64,000 bases of DNA from Macrostomum hystrix (GCA_950097015.1 CATNEN010000003.1:1550001-1614000), one strand, 5' to 3'; numbered from the stretch's first letter, positions 11,417-22,901 are shown. Notes: generated by a model not told the origin, from the sequence alone. Numbers and translations are program-made.

Positions 11417-12756
11417 TCACAATAGGCTACAAGACGCTGTTGCCAATTCAAATCTGGTGCTGGACCCGACAGCCGCCCGGGTGCTATCCATAGCAGCGGC
11501 TCTCAGGCCGCACAGCATGGCTTTGCCGCCCTTCTCCAGGTGGACGCGCTGGTTCAGGCCGTACACGTGCAGCCGATGGCGCCTAATGAGCTGTTGCTGC
11601 GGAAGCGCGGAGGCGTCATCGTCGTCGATGCCTCTATTGGACGATGTCGGCGATGCTGCTGCTGCAGCTGCTAATGCTGCCTCGGGCCAGCCGAAGTCGC
11701 ATTGGCAGATAGGAATTCGCCGGACTGAATGTCGCTGCAGAAGCAGACGGGTGCTGGGAGCTCGCTGGCCCGACGCCAGCAGGCGATGACGGCCGAGAAG
11801 GTATTCGCTGGCTACGGAGAGGCTGGGTGGAAAGCCAGAGGGTAAGCGAACGGCTGGGCCGACCTGCGTGTAAAATAACCAATTGATTTATTGATGTAAA
11901 CCAAAACTATGACCAATAATGAAGACAAAATTTATCTTAGTTCTGATTAAGAACAAACCTGGCGATGCACAATGTGACCCTCCTCCTCAGTGAGCTTGTG
12001 CGAAGGCAGCTCGGTACCGTTCAGCACCACATAGTCTATGGCCAGGCTCCAGGTCACGTGAACGAGCTGGTAGCGCTTTAAGCGACCGGCTCCGGCGCAC
12101 TCGAGGCACTCGACGCCGACCGCTCGACCTCGACAAGTCGGACAGCGCAGCGAGCCTCGGCCGGAGCACACCAGACAGCGCGATGGATCGTCAGTGGACG
12201 ATCTCGCAGCTGACGAAGAGGTCGTGGATGAAGACGAGGAAGGTGAGCTAGAGAGGCGGCCGAAACCACCACAGCCGCCTCCGACCCCGCCGCCGCCGCC
12301 GCGACAGCCATAGCAGGCGACGCTGCCTTTTCGGTGGCAGCGTCGGCAGGCAGTGTAGCCGACGCCGTAGCAGCGTGGACAGGCGAAGGCCTCCTCGCTG
12401 TGGGGCAGCGTCAGTAAGCACTCGGCTTCGCTGAACGCTTCCGGCAGGGGTCGTTTCAGATCCCACGTGTCCGGCGGATCACCTTCGAGTCGGCTATCCA
12501 ACCGGCCGCCCAGGTAGGGCATGAATCGCTCCTGAACTGTGTGGCACTCGAACCAGCTGACCAGCGTGTACACGAATGCTTCAGTGAAGCTGATGCTAGA
12601 CAGTGTGAGCGTCTTCATCGCTGCTCCAGTTGGATAACACCAGCAGCACCATCGGCCAGACAAGTGCTCCGCCAGCAGCTCGCGCAGATCCTCCTCGGTC
12701 AGTTGAAGCTGACGCTGCTGCTTGTGGAGACTGTCAAAATCTTCGCCCGATTCCAT
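11417..12756 (-). CDS. SSUH2-like protein (ssu-2 homologue, DnaJ-type Cys-rich)
   Basis: Two exons on the minus strand, 12756-11959 and 11863-11417, joined in phase 0, give 414 residues. From about residue 126 there is a chain of DnaJ-type zinc-finger-like motifs (CPRCYGVG, CRRCHRKG, CYGCRGGGG, CLVCSGRG, CPTCRGRA, CLECAGAG), interrupted by a Gly/Ser-rich low-complexity insert. The C-terminal exon carries the HRLHVYGLNQRVH segment resembling the SSUH2 C-terminus. Family role is poorly defined; nematode ssu-2 and vertebrate SSUH2 have been linked to chaperone-like and developmental functions. The first in-frame ATG at 12756 was chosen. The gene is convergent with the synaptotagmin gene. Longer than vertebrate SSUH2 (about 350 residues), mainly through low-complexity inserts. 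Confidence 0.88.
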
Positions 12757-13730
12757 GGCGTTGGAATTTTGCAACTCTCCGCTGAATCCGTATCAACGCG
12801 CAATGGCTTGCTTCTATTTATACTAATTTGGAGACTCTTTTGTTGTTGTCCCAACCTGATAGACTGGCATGTCAGACGGGAAATTTCAGGATCTCCGTGC
12901 CTTTGTTTCAGGCGCGTGGGCGGTGCGCTTTGAATCGAACAATTCGCTGCCGAATGGAGAGTCGCAGTGCCAAGGAATGGCTGACGGTTGCTGGGCGGTG
13001 CTGCCCACGGCCGGAGAAAGGAAGAGAAACTCTAAGCAGGGGGTTGTGAGGCTTTTTGGAGCACTCACTGGGAAATCGATAATTTCCTGCTCACCTTGGC
13101 AGGTATAAGTGGGCCGCAGCTTAGGTGCCTATAGACGACATCTCAGGGCTGCATCTGCCTAGCCTGTGTCCTTTATAATAGTAGCTCTAGCAATCAGCCG
13201 CACCCCGTAGATGCTGGCTGCCTGGAGCTGGGTGGGCACTGGTTGGTCGGAGGCGGGCGTCAGCGCGGACCTCGGGCTCTGGTTGGCTGACGTGGGTGGG
13301 ACTCGCTTCCCACTGCGCAGCCCCCACCCCCGACACCATACACGACGCGTCGCTGTGTTGAAGGACTGTGCGCAGATCCCTAAATCCCGGATGCTGGGGT
13401 GGGTAGACAATGGAGGTTGAAGAACTGCACGGATAGGGGAGAGACGGTGAAAGAGAGGGATATTTGGGGAGTTGTGAGAAGTGCTTGAAGTGCATTCTGT
13501 ATTGTTCCCATCTCCCCATGCATTCCCATCTGTCCCACAGCAGCCAGTTTCATACTTAAGCAACAGAAACACAAAAATACTTTCTAATCTCCTTGTAATT
13601 TAATCACTGCATATAATTGGCTTTCCTATGTGAATTTATCCACAAAATCTAGAACACACTTGCCAACAGCAAATCCAAACATGGCATGACTTCTTGTCTA
13701 CTTTCGTTTTTTTCCATGTGCCTATACTAT
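12757..13730. other. Upstream of SSUH2; locally GC-rich spacer
   Basis: A GC-rich interval at about 13190-13420 carries open frames on both strands but no recognisable protein. It could be a promoter-associated or old repeat segment. No gene is supported. Confidence 0.4.
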
Positions 13731-13734
13731 CTGT

Positions 13735-14557
13735 CTCATCTGAGTCTCTCTGCCCCATCTGAGTCTCTCTCTCTGCCTCATCTGAGTCTCTCTCTCTGCC
13801 TCATCTGAGTCTCTCTCTCTACCTCATCTGAGTCTCTCTCTGCCTCATCTGAGTCTCTCTCTCTGCCTCATCTGAGTCTCTCTCTCTCTGTCTCATCTGA
13901 GTCTCTCTCTCTCTGCCTCATCTGAGTCTCTCTGCCTCATCTGAGTCTCTCTCTGCCTCATCTGAGTCTCTCTGCCTCATCTGAGTCTCTCTCTGCCTCA
14001 TCTGAGTCTCTCTCTGCCTCATCTGAGTCTCTCTCTGCCTCATCTGAGTCTCTCTCTCTGCCTCATCTGAGTCTCTCTCTGCCTCATCTGAGTCTCTCTC
14101 TGCCTCATCTGAGTCTCTCTCTGCCTCATCTGAGTCTCTCTCTCTGCCTCATCTGAGTCTCTCTCTGCCTCATCTGAGTCTCTCTCTGCCTCATCTGAGT
14201 CTCTCTCTCTGCCTCATCTGAGTCTCTCTCTGCCTCATCTGAGTCTCTCTGCCTCATCTGAGTCTCTCTCTGCCTCATCTGAGTCTCTCTCTGCCTCATC
14301 TGAGTCTCTCTCTGCCTCATCTGAGTCTCTCTCTCTGCCTCATCTGAGTCTCTCTCTCTGCCTCATCTGAGTCTCTCTCTGCCTCACCTGAGTCTCTCTC
14401 TGCCTCATCTGAGTCTCTCTCTCTGCCTCATCTGAGTCTCTCTCTCTGCCTCATCTGAGTCTCTCTCTGCCTCACCTGAGTCTCTCTCTGCCTCATCTGA
14501 GTCTCTCTCTCTGCCTCATCTGAGTCTCTCTCTGCCTCATCTGAGTCTCTCTCTCTC
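13735..14557. repeat. Minisatellite, 17-23-bp unit
   Basis: About 40 copies built on TCTCTGCCTCATCTGAG, with variable CT dinucleotide number (17, 19, 21 or 23 bp per unit). Pyrimidine-rich on the plus strand. Directly followed by a candidate 3' splice acceptor (GCGGCTTTAG, ending 14570). Confidence 0.96.
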
Positions 14558-14598
14558 ACCGCGGCTTTAGTTGCCCGAGGTCGCCAGGCGCTAGCGCA

Positions 14599-14802
14599 AT
14601 GAGCGGCGACGCCTCACCGCTGCACCCGGAAGATCAATCGATGCTGAGTTTGCCCCGGCTGCTAAGTCAAGCCGATGAAGTCAAGAAGTTTTGGAAATCT
14701 TTTCAGAAATCAACTCAGACAATTTGTAACTCGTTTATAATAACTTTTTATTCTGTTTTACGAAAGATAAGCTATAGACTGTGCTTACTGAACAGAAGCT
14801 AA
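14599..14802 (+). CDS. Candidate small hypothetical gene or orphan first exon
   Basis: An ATG lies 28 nt after an acceptor-like GCGGCTTTAG, the layout seen for the other genes here. The 67-residue reading begins with GC-rich, coding-looking sequence (MSGDASPLHPEDQSML) and then becomes AT-rich. A donor-like GTAACT near 14729 could end it as an exon. No family is recognised and no continuation was found. It may also be chance. Confidence 0.25.
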   Translation: MSGDASPLHPEDQSMLSLPRLLSQADEVKKFWKSFQKSTQTICNSFIITFYSVLRKISYRLCLLNRS

Positions 14803-15039
14803 AATATTGTTAGTTAGACATATTGAGATAAAACAGTGCATAAAGAAGCATTTCGAGCGAATTAGTAAACAAACAGAACTTATTAATAGTGATTAAAAGT
14901 AGTTTTACTGATGCGTATTATACAGCTTCAACAACACAGCACAAACATATTTCTTGAGTCGTAAATAGAGGTTGTAGTCATTTTTTTTAATTATTACTAA
15001 TGTCTGAATATTTTAATCAAGAATGGAGTCTTATCGAGC
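14803..15039. other. AT-rich spacer / receptor 3' UTR
   Basis: Convergent 3' region between the candidate small gene and the minus-strand receptor. No other feature was seen. Confidence 0.4.
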
Positions 15040-18000
15040 TCATGGCATGTTGATGTAAGGCTCATTCTCATTGCCAACATTAGCCTGGCAGTGTTGAGGA
15101 AGTTGCATGCATGCGCCTGACACATATATCACCCGTTCATAGGGGTTAGACTGGCTGGTCTGTCCCGGCATCTCTCTGCCAACTCGGTCGAAAATCGGAT
15201 AGTCGTAGGCGCTACTGCTTTCGCTTCTGGCATCGCCTGGTGCCAGCTGAAGCTGATGCTGAGACAGCCCGCATCTACCTGCAAGTTGCTGATCGAGTAT
15301 TATGTTGTTAAACCTGATTTTGAGTCAGCAATTTTGTAAAATTCCCGGGGAAAATCCGCGGGAAACCCGTGCTGTCTAATTTTAGCTCTCGGAGGAAATA
15401 CTTTAGCCAATCAGAGAGCTTCAGTCGTAAAAGCCTAGCCACTGAGTAACCCACCCCTTGCAATCAGATCACGTGGCGAAAATAGCCTTGATATATATAC
15501 CTGCAATTCCAGTACGGCCCCTACTAAAGCAATTCTTGGCTCAACCGGAGTGTTTGTGTAAGATGTGTGTGAGCGTCCGGTTAGAGCATTGTTCACAGCA
15601 GCAACGCCAAAAGCCACGGTTAGGAGCAGTAGACAGGTTATTATCGCCCAGAGTAAATTGTCGATCCCATTGGAGCCTGTGATTTGAAATGCAGGATTGT
15701 CTTTTTGGGCAATTACTCAAAAAGTTGCCTAAATACTATTGATAAAAAGGTCTTGATAGTATTGTCAGGGGACTGTCGGCGTTGACGTCTCGTTTAGCGA
15801 CAGTCAAAACACCCTCGCCAGGAAGGAAATCCTGCCCATTCCACTGACTCTTAAACACGCACGAACGCAGAAACGCCCTAACACAGTTGTATACAGTGTG
15901 CACAGTCACTTTCTCATCGTCAGGCAGTGTACACTCTCACTGTGTCTTTGGAGTTCGACCCTCTTAGGTGTAAATGGCACAGTGTAAAGGGCTATTAACT
16001 AATTAGTTAAGAAATCAACGCGACTGTATACTAGTACTTTGCGACAGGATTCTAAATTCAAAGCTATCTTGCTTGGAAAACACTTTAATATTGCAACAGT
16101 TGGTGTCAAATATTTACCATTGTGCACAGACTTCTTCCAATGGCACTGAGCGGTCTCATTGTGTGCAGTCTGGAATATCACTGCAGTATTATAGATCTGC
16201 TGAGCAGTGCAGTAAACAGTAAGCTCAGTAAGGTTGATACAATGCCTGCCCCGCAGCTCATGCTCAGCTGTCCAAATGCCGCTGCTGTTACCTCCAGTCA
16301 GCTCGACCGTCTGAAATGCGCAAATCAAGCCAAAAGTACATCCAAACTTCTGTCAGCACAGCAGCTTTCATGGCAGCGACCTACCTGACTGGCTCTGAGA
16401 GGGCTCGAGACTTCGCAGGCCACTGAGGACACCGGAGGTCGGCCGCCGGAGCTGCTCACAGTCAGCCGAGATCCATCGATGCTGGCATGCTGAACTCCAA
16501 TTCTGGCTGGGTCTGGAGTGTGAGACACAATGCTCATTAGAGAATGCAAATGTGAGCACAATACTAATTTGAGCACTGTGGACTCACAGAAAATGAAGGG
16601 CTGCTGATCGCTCACACTGCCAGCATGCTCGTAGCTCACACCTGACTGATTGACACTGCACCGGATGGACCAGTTCAGGTGTGCCATCGACTCGCTCACC
16701 TGCAGCTCATGAGCACTGCTGAAGCTGCTCTGCTGCAATGGGAAAGAGAGTCACATTGGTGAAGGTGGAGCTGATTGTGCTCACTCATTGGCGCTACTCC
16801 GACTCAATCAGTACAGCACGTACGTGAACTTTGTGGAGCATTGTGACTGGAGCTGCGTTACCGAGCAGTAGCCAGCAGCTGTGGCTCACGTTCCAGATAC
16901 TGCATCGGCTGGAGGTCACGTTGAAGAAGCTGGTCTGGCCCACGCGCCAGTAGCGACTCGAACCCAGGTCGATGGCTGTCTGACACGGCTCTGTGGAGTC
17001 AAGGAGCTGGCTGTGCTGGGTGAGGACTGGCTGTGCTGGGTGAGGACTGGCTGTGCTGGGTGAGGACTGGCTGTGCTGGGTGAGGACTGGCTGTGCTGGG
17101 TGAGGACTGGCTGTGCTGGGTGAGGACTGGCTGTGCTGGGTGAGGACTGGCTGTGCTTGGTGAGGACTGGCTGTGCTGGGTGAGGACTGGCTGTGCTGGG
17201 TGAGGACTGGCTGTGCTGGGTGAGGACTGGCTGTGCTTGGTGAGGACTGGCTGTGCTTGGTGAGGACTGGCTGTGCTGGGTGAGGACTGGCTGTGCTGGG
17301 TGAGGACTGGCTGTGCTGGGTGATGACTGGCTGTGCTGGGTGAGGACTGGCTGTGCTGGGTGAGGACTGGCTGTGCTGGGTGAGGACTGGCTGTGCTGGG
17401 TGAGGACTGGCTGTGCTGGGTGAGGACTGGCTGTGCTTGGTGAGGACTGGCTGTGCTGGGTGAGGACTGGCTGTGCTTGGTGAGGACTGGCTGTGCTGGG
17501 TGAGGACTGGCTGTGCTGGGTGAGGACTGGCTGTGCTGGGTGAGGACTGGCTGTGCTGGGTGAGGACTGGCTGTGCTGGGTGAGGACTGGCTGTGCTGGG
17601 TGAGGACTGGCTGTGCTGGGTGAGGACTGGCTGTGCTGGGTGAGGACTGGCTGTGCTGGGTGAGGACTGGCTGTGCTGGGTGAGGACTGGCTGTGCTGGG
17701 TGAGGACTGGCTGTGCTGGGTGAGGACTGGCTGTGCTGGGTGAGGACTGGCTGTGCTGGGTGAGGACTGGCTGTGCTGGGTGCTGGGTGAGGACTGGCTG
17801 TGCTGGGTGAGGACTGGCTGTGCTGGGTGAGGACTGGCTGTGCTGGGTGAGGACTGGCTGTGCTGGGTGAGGACTGGCTGTGCTGGGTGAGGACTGGCTG
17901 TGCTGGGTGAGGACTGGCTGTGCTGGGTGAGGACTGGCTGTGCTGGGTGAGGACTGGCTGTGCTGGGTGAGGACTGGCTGTGCTGCGTGAGGACTGGCTG

Positions 18001-20409
18001 TGCTGGGTGAGGACTGGCTGTGCTTGGTGAGGACTGGCTGTGCTGGGTGAGGACTGGCTGTGCTGGGTGAGGACTGGCTGTGCTGGGTGAGGACTGGCTG
18101 TGCTGGGTGAGGACTGGCTGTGCTGGGTGAGGACTGGCTGTGCTGGGTGAGGACTGGCTGTGCTGGGTGAGGACTGGCTGTGCTGGGTGAGGACTGGCTG
18201 TGCTGGGTGAGGACTGGCTGTGCTGGGTGAGGACTGGCTGTGCTGGGTGAGGACTGGCTGTGCTGGGTGAGGACTGGCTGTGCTGGGTGAGGACTGGCTG
18301 TGCTGGGTGATGACTGGCTGTGCTGGGTGAGGACTGGCTGTGCTGGGTGAGGACTGGCTGTGCTGGGTGAGGACTGGCTGTGCTGGGTGAGGACTGGCTG
18401 TGCTGGGTGAGGACTGGCTGTGCTGGGTGAGGACTGGCTGTGCTGGGTGAGGACTGGCTGTGCTGGGTGAGGACTGGCTGTGCTTGGTGAGGACTGGCTG
18501 TGCTGGGTGAGGACTGGCTGTGCTGGGTGAGGACTGGCTGTGCTGGGTGAGGACTGGCTGTGATGGGTGAGTGCTGACAGCAAAACAGTAAATTTCACTC
18601 ACTGCTGACATGTATTAGATTAGCCGTCTTTTTGACAGCCACAGACCTGTATCGTTCCGCCACATTCGCAGAGCACTGAACAGAACCGCCAGCCATTAGC
18701 TCAGATGCATCAAACTGGAACTGGGACACAACTGAGTACAGGATTCTGCCTTTATTGTCCTTGAAGATCGACTGTTCCTGCAAAGTTAGCAAAAGCTCAT
18801 TGTCAGCTGATTCCACATGTCAAGTCCAAAGCGGCAAGCACTGACCTCGATCAGCAGTGCTAAAACCTGCTGCTCAGCTGAGTAAATGACTGAGCAGTTG
18901 TGCTCTGGCTTTGGAAAACTGCCGTGCGATGCTAACTCAACGGAGACCGGCCGACCCGACACCAGCACTGGAGACACCGACAGACTGTTCGATTGATCTG
19001 AAATCATGCGCATGAAATCAGTTTCATCCAGATGATGTTACCTGCAAGTTCAGCTGGCTTAGGAGTCAAGTGTCTCCCACCACCAACGGTCATCTGCTGG
19101 ACTTACACGCAACAGCGATGGCTCTCTCGACCTGAGCTCTAGCTGAGCTGCCCTGTGAGCACACCAGAGCTCGTGGAATTTCCTTCTCGTCAGCCTTGAA
19201 CTCAAAGTGGCTGATTTGAGGTCCGTCTGTACCTTCACTCGGATTCAGCTGCAAGCGAGTCGGTATGAGCTGCTGTCAGCCTTCTCAGCAACTAAAGTAC
19301 ACAGCAGACCAGCCTCTCACCGGTGACACATTCCGCTGACTGCCATCAGCCAACCGAACAGAGCAGCTGGGAGGCTCAGGACCGCAGCTCCTGACAGAGA
19401 ATTCGATGTAGTCACCATTTCTCCAGGTGAGAGGCGAGCAGCCCAAGCAGAATTCGTTTTTTGTCTCATCCAACTGCAGTGGAGCCAAGGTACCTGCAAT
19501 AGAGTTCACTGCCTGCTCTGAAATCTCCGAGATGAGCACACCTTAGGGCCTGGCTTACCATTGAGACGGACAAAACTGACTGTGAGCGACTGCGAGCTGT
19601 TCAGAAGGAGGAAGGACACTGGCATCTGAAACTTGAAAGTGATCAGCATTGACATTGATACTGACTGCACTGACAATGGCCATTCAGCAGAGCGATTTCA
19701 GAGTCACAATTGAGCAACCTGTCCGAGCTGCCTCCAGCGGTCGCTGCTGCCGAAGGCCTCCCAGCTGGCGCAGCACGGATCCTCCAGCTGCAGCTCCAGC
19801 GGGAGGCTCGCGGCTCCGAGCGCCGACACGGGCGAGTCGACCGCACCTGCTGCCTGCCACTGGCCATCTGAAACACGAGTGCCATGCTGACAGACTGACT
19901 GTCTCAGACTGACTGTCTCAGACTGACTGTTTCAGACTGACTGTCGCAGACTGACTGTCTCAGACTGACTGTCTCAGACTGACTGTCTCAGACTGACTGT
20001 CTCAGACTGACTGTCTCAGACTGACTGTCTCAGACTGACTGTCTCAGACTGACTGTCTCAGACTGACTGTCTCAGACTGACTGTCTCAGACTCACTCTGA
20101 CTCAGCATCGGTCATGAGAACAAATGAAGGTCAGCGTCACTCACCCCAGCCTCGCACGCTCACCCGATCCAGCACCATCGGCTGCCTCAGCTGCATCACA
20201 AGCCACCGAGGCCCGGACCGCACAGCAGCTGGGAATTGGTTTGTCTCCGACAGGCCATTCTGCCACCGCTGGCAGTCACCGTCCGGCTGCCAGGTGCGCA
20301 CAATGTGGGTGCTGTTGAGTTCGACCGTGAGCTCTACAGCGATCGAGTCGCAGAAGTCACATTCCACGAAGCACAAATATGGAATTAGCATGAGCACTAG
20401 CACCAACAT
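15040..20409 (-). CDS. Single-pass receptor with four Ig-like domains and a tyrosine-motif tail (family not recognised)
   Basis: Thirteen minus-strand exons: 20409-20145, 19867-19719, 19625-19559, 19493-19321, 19248-19107, 18997-18846, 18777-18603, 16990-16824, 16732-16588, 16512-16385, 16310-16118, 15676-15501 and 15288-15040. All are GT-AG and phases agree throughout (2181 nt, 726 residues). Signal peptide 1-19. A Trp-rich N-terminal module (to about 160) may be a jelly-roll fold (weak guess). Four modules of about 105 residues follow, each coded by two exons (phase 1, then 0, then 1). Each has an early Cys (SCSVRL, NCSVIY, RCSIWN, ACEVSS) and a late Cys (LVCSQG, VQCSAN, IRCSVN, VYCTAQ), an Ig-like pattern. 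TM helix about 592-613. The 113-residue tail has no kinase but has AYDYPIF, NPYERVIYV and a terminal PYINMP (YxxM and YxN, potential SH2 sites). A splice acceptor lies 10 nt before the ATG. Likely an adhesion or immune-type receptor. Confidence 0.8.
15835..15985 (-). mobile_element. SINE-B fragment (headless)
   Basis: Reverse-strand match to the SINE-B body (CTTTCTCATCGTCAGGCAGT, then GTACACTCTCACTGTG). It sits in the penultimate-but-one receptor intron, upstream of the TM exon. Confidence 0.75.
17003..18572. repeat. Minisatellite filling receptor intron 7, 20-bp unit
   Basis: About 78 copies of CTGGCTGTGCTGGGTGAGGA, one clean sub-unit break near 17781, and sparse variants (CTTGG, TGATGA, CTGCG). 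It occupies about 97% of the 1612-bp intron between exons ending at 18603 and beginning at 16990. The minus strand (pre-mRNA sense) reads as a 20-residue cycle (SQSSPSTASPHPAQPVLTQH) with no stops. Retained-intron translation would stop just after exon 7, so it is not coding. Confidence 0.97.
19889..20096. repeat. Minisatellite in receptor intron 1, 14-bp unit
   Basis: About 15 copies of TCTCAGACTGACTG filling most of the 277-bp intron. Confidence 0.95.
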
Positions 20410-20422
20410 GTCGCTATTTCTG

Positions 20423-20785
20423 TGCAAATTAATTAGCAAGGTCGCAAACAGACAGCCTCGATAATTTCTAACCTACACTCGCATCGCACCATTTAGTTTT
20501 TTTCAGTTTCTGTCTCTTCACAATTCACCAAGGCTCGATAATTTATACAAAGTGCTGATAGTTATATTCGTCAAGTATTTGACTTTGTAAACAAACTGAT
20601 GAACCATCCTGATACTAATACTGATACTTAGTTTCCGGACTGGAAATTTCGATCGTGCATTCAAGTTTAGGCTTTTATACACGAGGTGTTTTAAAAATTG
20701 AAAATTAAACATCACAACTGCATAGTTGCCAAGTCAAGTTGCCAAATTTGCTGTATTCTTCTGCGCAAGTTTATTGTACCAATTT
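20423..20785. other. Spacer upstream of the receptor gene
   Basis: AT-rich; nothing recognised apart from the acceptor adjoining the receptor start. Confidence 0.4.
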
Positions 20786-20920
20786 AACAGCTGGGTGAGC
20801 AGAATTTCGTGTCTTTCTAGTAGACTCAAATTGTTCCAGTGGAGTCGCGAATCGAGCCCCCGACTTTTCAGTTGTGAGTCCCACACCTTAACCACTAGTC
20901 TACGACCCCTAGCCTTGTCA
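20786..20920 (-). mobile_element. SINE-A copy (head and proximal body)
   Basis: Reverse-strand tRNA-like head: B-box complement GCGAATCGAGCCCCCGACTT and A-box complement TTAACCACTAGTCTACGACC. Truncated body. Confidence 0.7.
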
Positions 20921-22610
20921 TATATTTTTTTATTGTTAAAATCCCTATTTTTACTTACATTTTTGGTTGTCTCGAGTCTTTTCTTGAGCAGTCTAGCTCA
21001 GTATCAGTGTCATTGCACTCAGTAGCGCAATAACCAATCACTCAATCGAAAAACTCGTATAGTAGTGAAACTGTCGTTTTTGCTAAACAAATTTCACATC
21101 GATATCTCATTGCTAGACAGAGATTCCTAGTGGGATTGTAACTGATCATTATACGGTGTATTGCATTATTACACAAGACAGTGATAGAGTGGCTATAAAG
21201 CCATAAGTTCCCATTGAGAACGTAATGCGAGTCAGCAGGCTGTGGAAACTGTTTTCTGAAACAAATTTCTGGTAGGCGACTGAGCATCGACTACAACCAA
21301 AGCGGAGGTCCGCATAAACAAATGTCATTCTTAGTTTTGCTATAATCAAAATGCTCGAGAACCAAGAGAGCACATAGAGCCGCCAGTTTTGCCATCGGCT
21401 GCCATCGACTCCTAGACCGGATCTCATTTCATTTAGCTGCCTGGCTCATTACCCAGCTAGCTTTGGTTAATCCATGGTTTAATGCTCCCGGCACACTAGC
21501 AGATTCTCACTGGCTATAATCTTCATCCTAATCCCCATTAATACCACCCTTTGTGTCGGACTATACAGCTACTATAAATAGTACGTGCTGCAAGACTTAT
21601 ACGTTATGTCCCTATGCTCGCCTCATTTGCAATCACGAAGCTTTGACTTGGAACGGGAACAAGCCAAAGGCAGGATTACGAGTTGGGAAATAAGGTCAAT
21701 TGTGGCAAAAAATGCATATCCCTTGGCCCATTATCCGCGAGATCCTTCAGTCTTTATCTCGAATTTGATTCCGAATGTTTTGACAATGCGGCTAATTCAG
21801 ACTTGAGTTATTTGTAAGCCTTGCAGATTGAGAAGCATTAATTAGCATTAGCCTCTCCTTCCTTCGTAACCTCTAAGCGTGAATGCAGGTGAATGCATGC
21901 GGCACTCGATAAAGCTGCATTGTAAGCTTGCCATTTTATTAGTACATCCGAGTGTAGGGTACATGCAGCTGCTTTGTCTGCATGATATTTTGGTTGGGCA
22001 TTGTGCAGGCTCTGCATCAAATGCTGTACACTTGCAGCTGAGATTTAGACATGAAAGCATTCTAATACGCCCACACTCATTTCTTGCACTAATCATTTTC
22101 GTCGCGAGTCTCGATGCAATACGATCATCATCATCATAGCAACAAGGTGTTTGTTGAATAATCTGATATAATTCCCTATGCTTTTGACTGTATTTTGTAA
22201 CCATGCATGAGCATTTTTGTCGTGCTTTTGCGTGGGTGGATGCGTAGGCGGATGTAGCAAATCAAACGAAATTTTAAGGTAATAATAAATCACCCAACGA
22301 ACTCTGTATTAATAAGCTATACTAGCCAATAGGAAAGGTGCGCGTCAGTTCTCGTGTCAGTGTGAACTGAACTGTTAATTGACCCCTGAAGTTGATGCCA
22401 AATTTGAGATAAGAATGCGCGAGCGTGACTCCATGTAAAACAGCAAAAAATTGAGATTAAAAAATATAATTTCACCTCAGTTCTATGTGGTTTTTTGCCA
22501 AAACAGAGAAGTAATATTATTCTATGAAGCCTGTTCTAGCTCGGATTACTAAAATCGCTGGAGCAGTCAAAATAGTAAAAATGATAAGATTTCACCCATC
22601 ACCCATTAGG
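20921..22610. other. Gene-poor intergenic stretch
   Basis: Only short, unsupported frames. A minus-strand 92-codon frame at 21427-21149 has two hydrophobic stretches but no recognisable homology. A short TCATCATCATCAT run lies near 22126. Confidence 0.35.
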
Positions 22611-22612
22611 GT

Positions 22613-22901
22613 AAGGGGTCGGCAAACTAATTAGCGTGTGGGCAATGGAGAGAACCTAAAATACGACAGCGGGCCGCATTGACTGTAGGAATATGAGAAA
22701 GGGGAGAGATAAGTCACAGGATAGATGGGACAGGAGAGAAATGAGACAGGGGAGATGAGAGTCCATGAGACATGGGAGATAGATGAGACTCTCTATGAGA
22801 GAGAGAAGATGAGACAGGAAACTATTGGAAAGGGCAACGGGCCGGATTTGGGAGCTTCGAGGGCCGCATCTGGCCCGCGGGCCGGAGCTTGCCGACCCCT
22901 G
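22613..22901. mobile_element. hAT-type MITE (GGGGTCGGCAA terminal repeats)
   Basis: The left end AAGGGGTCGGCAAACT and right end AGCTTGCCGACCCCTG form terminal inverted repeats of the CAGGGGTCGGCAA type found in non-autonomous hAT elements of many animals. Sub-terminal GGGCCGCAT/GGCCCGCGGGCC segments are also typical. The core is a degenerate purine-rich tandem repeat. Flanking 8-mers (ATTAGGGT and ATTTAGAG) are only partly alike, so the target-site duplication is decayed or absent. Confidence 0.8.

Noticed and set aside
13159-13572. Open frames in a GC-rich block on both strands
   Set aside because: Frames overlap in several readings with biased but unspecific composition; no domain or start context.
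16794-18611. 605- and 560-codon minus-strand frames of Ser/Pro/His/Gln repeats
   Set aside because: They are readings of the 20-bp intronic minisatellite. The flanking exons join across it in a different phase, and exon 7 read-through stops immediately.
21149-21427. 92-codon minus-strand frame with two hydrophobic stretches
   Set aside because: No recognisable homology, no clear splice or expression signals, and a length expected by chance in this interval.
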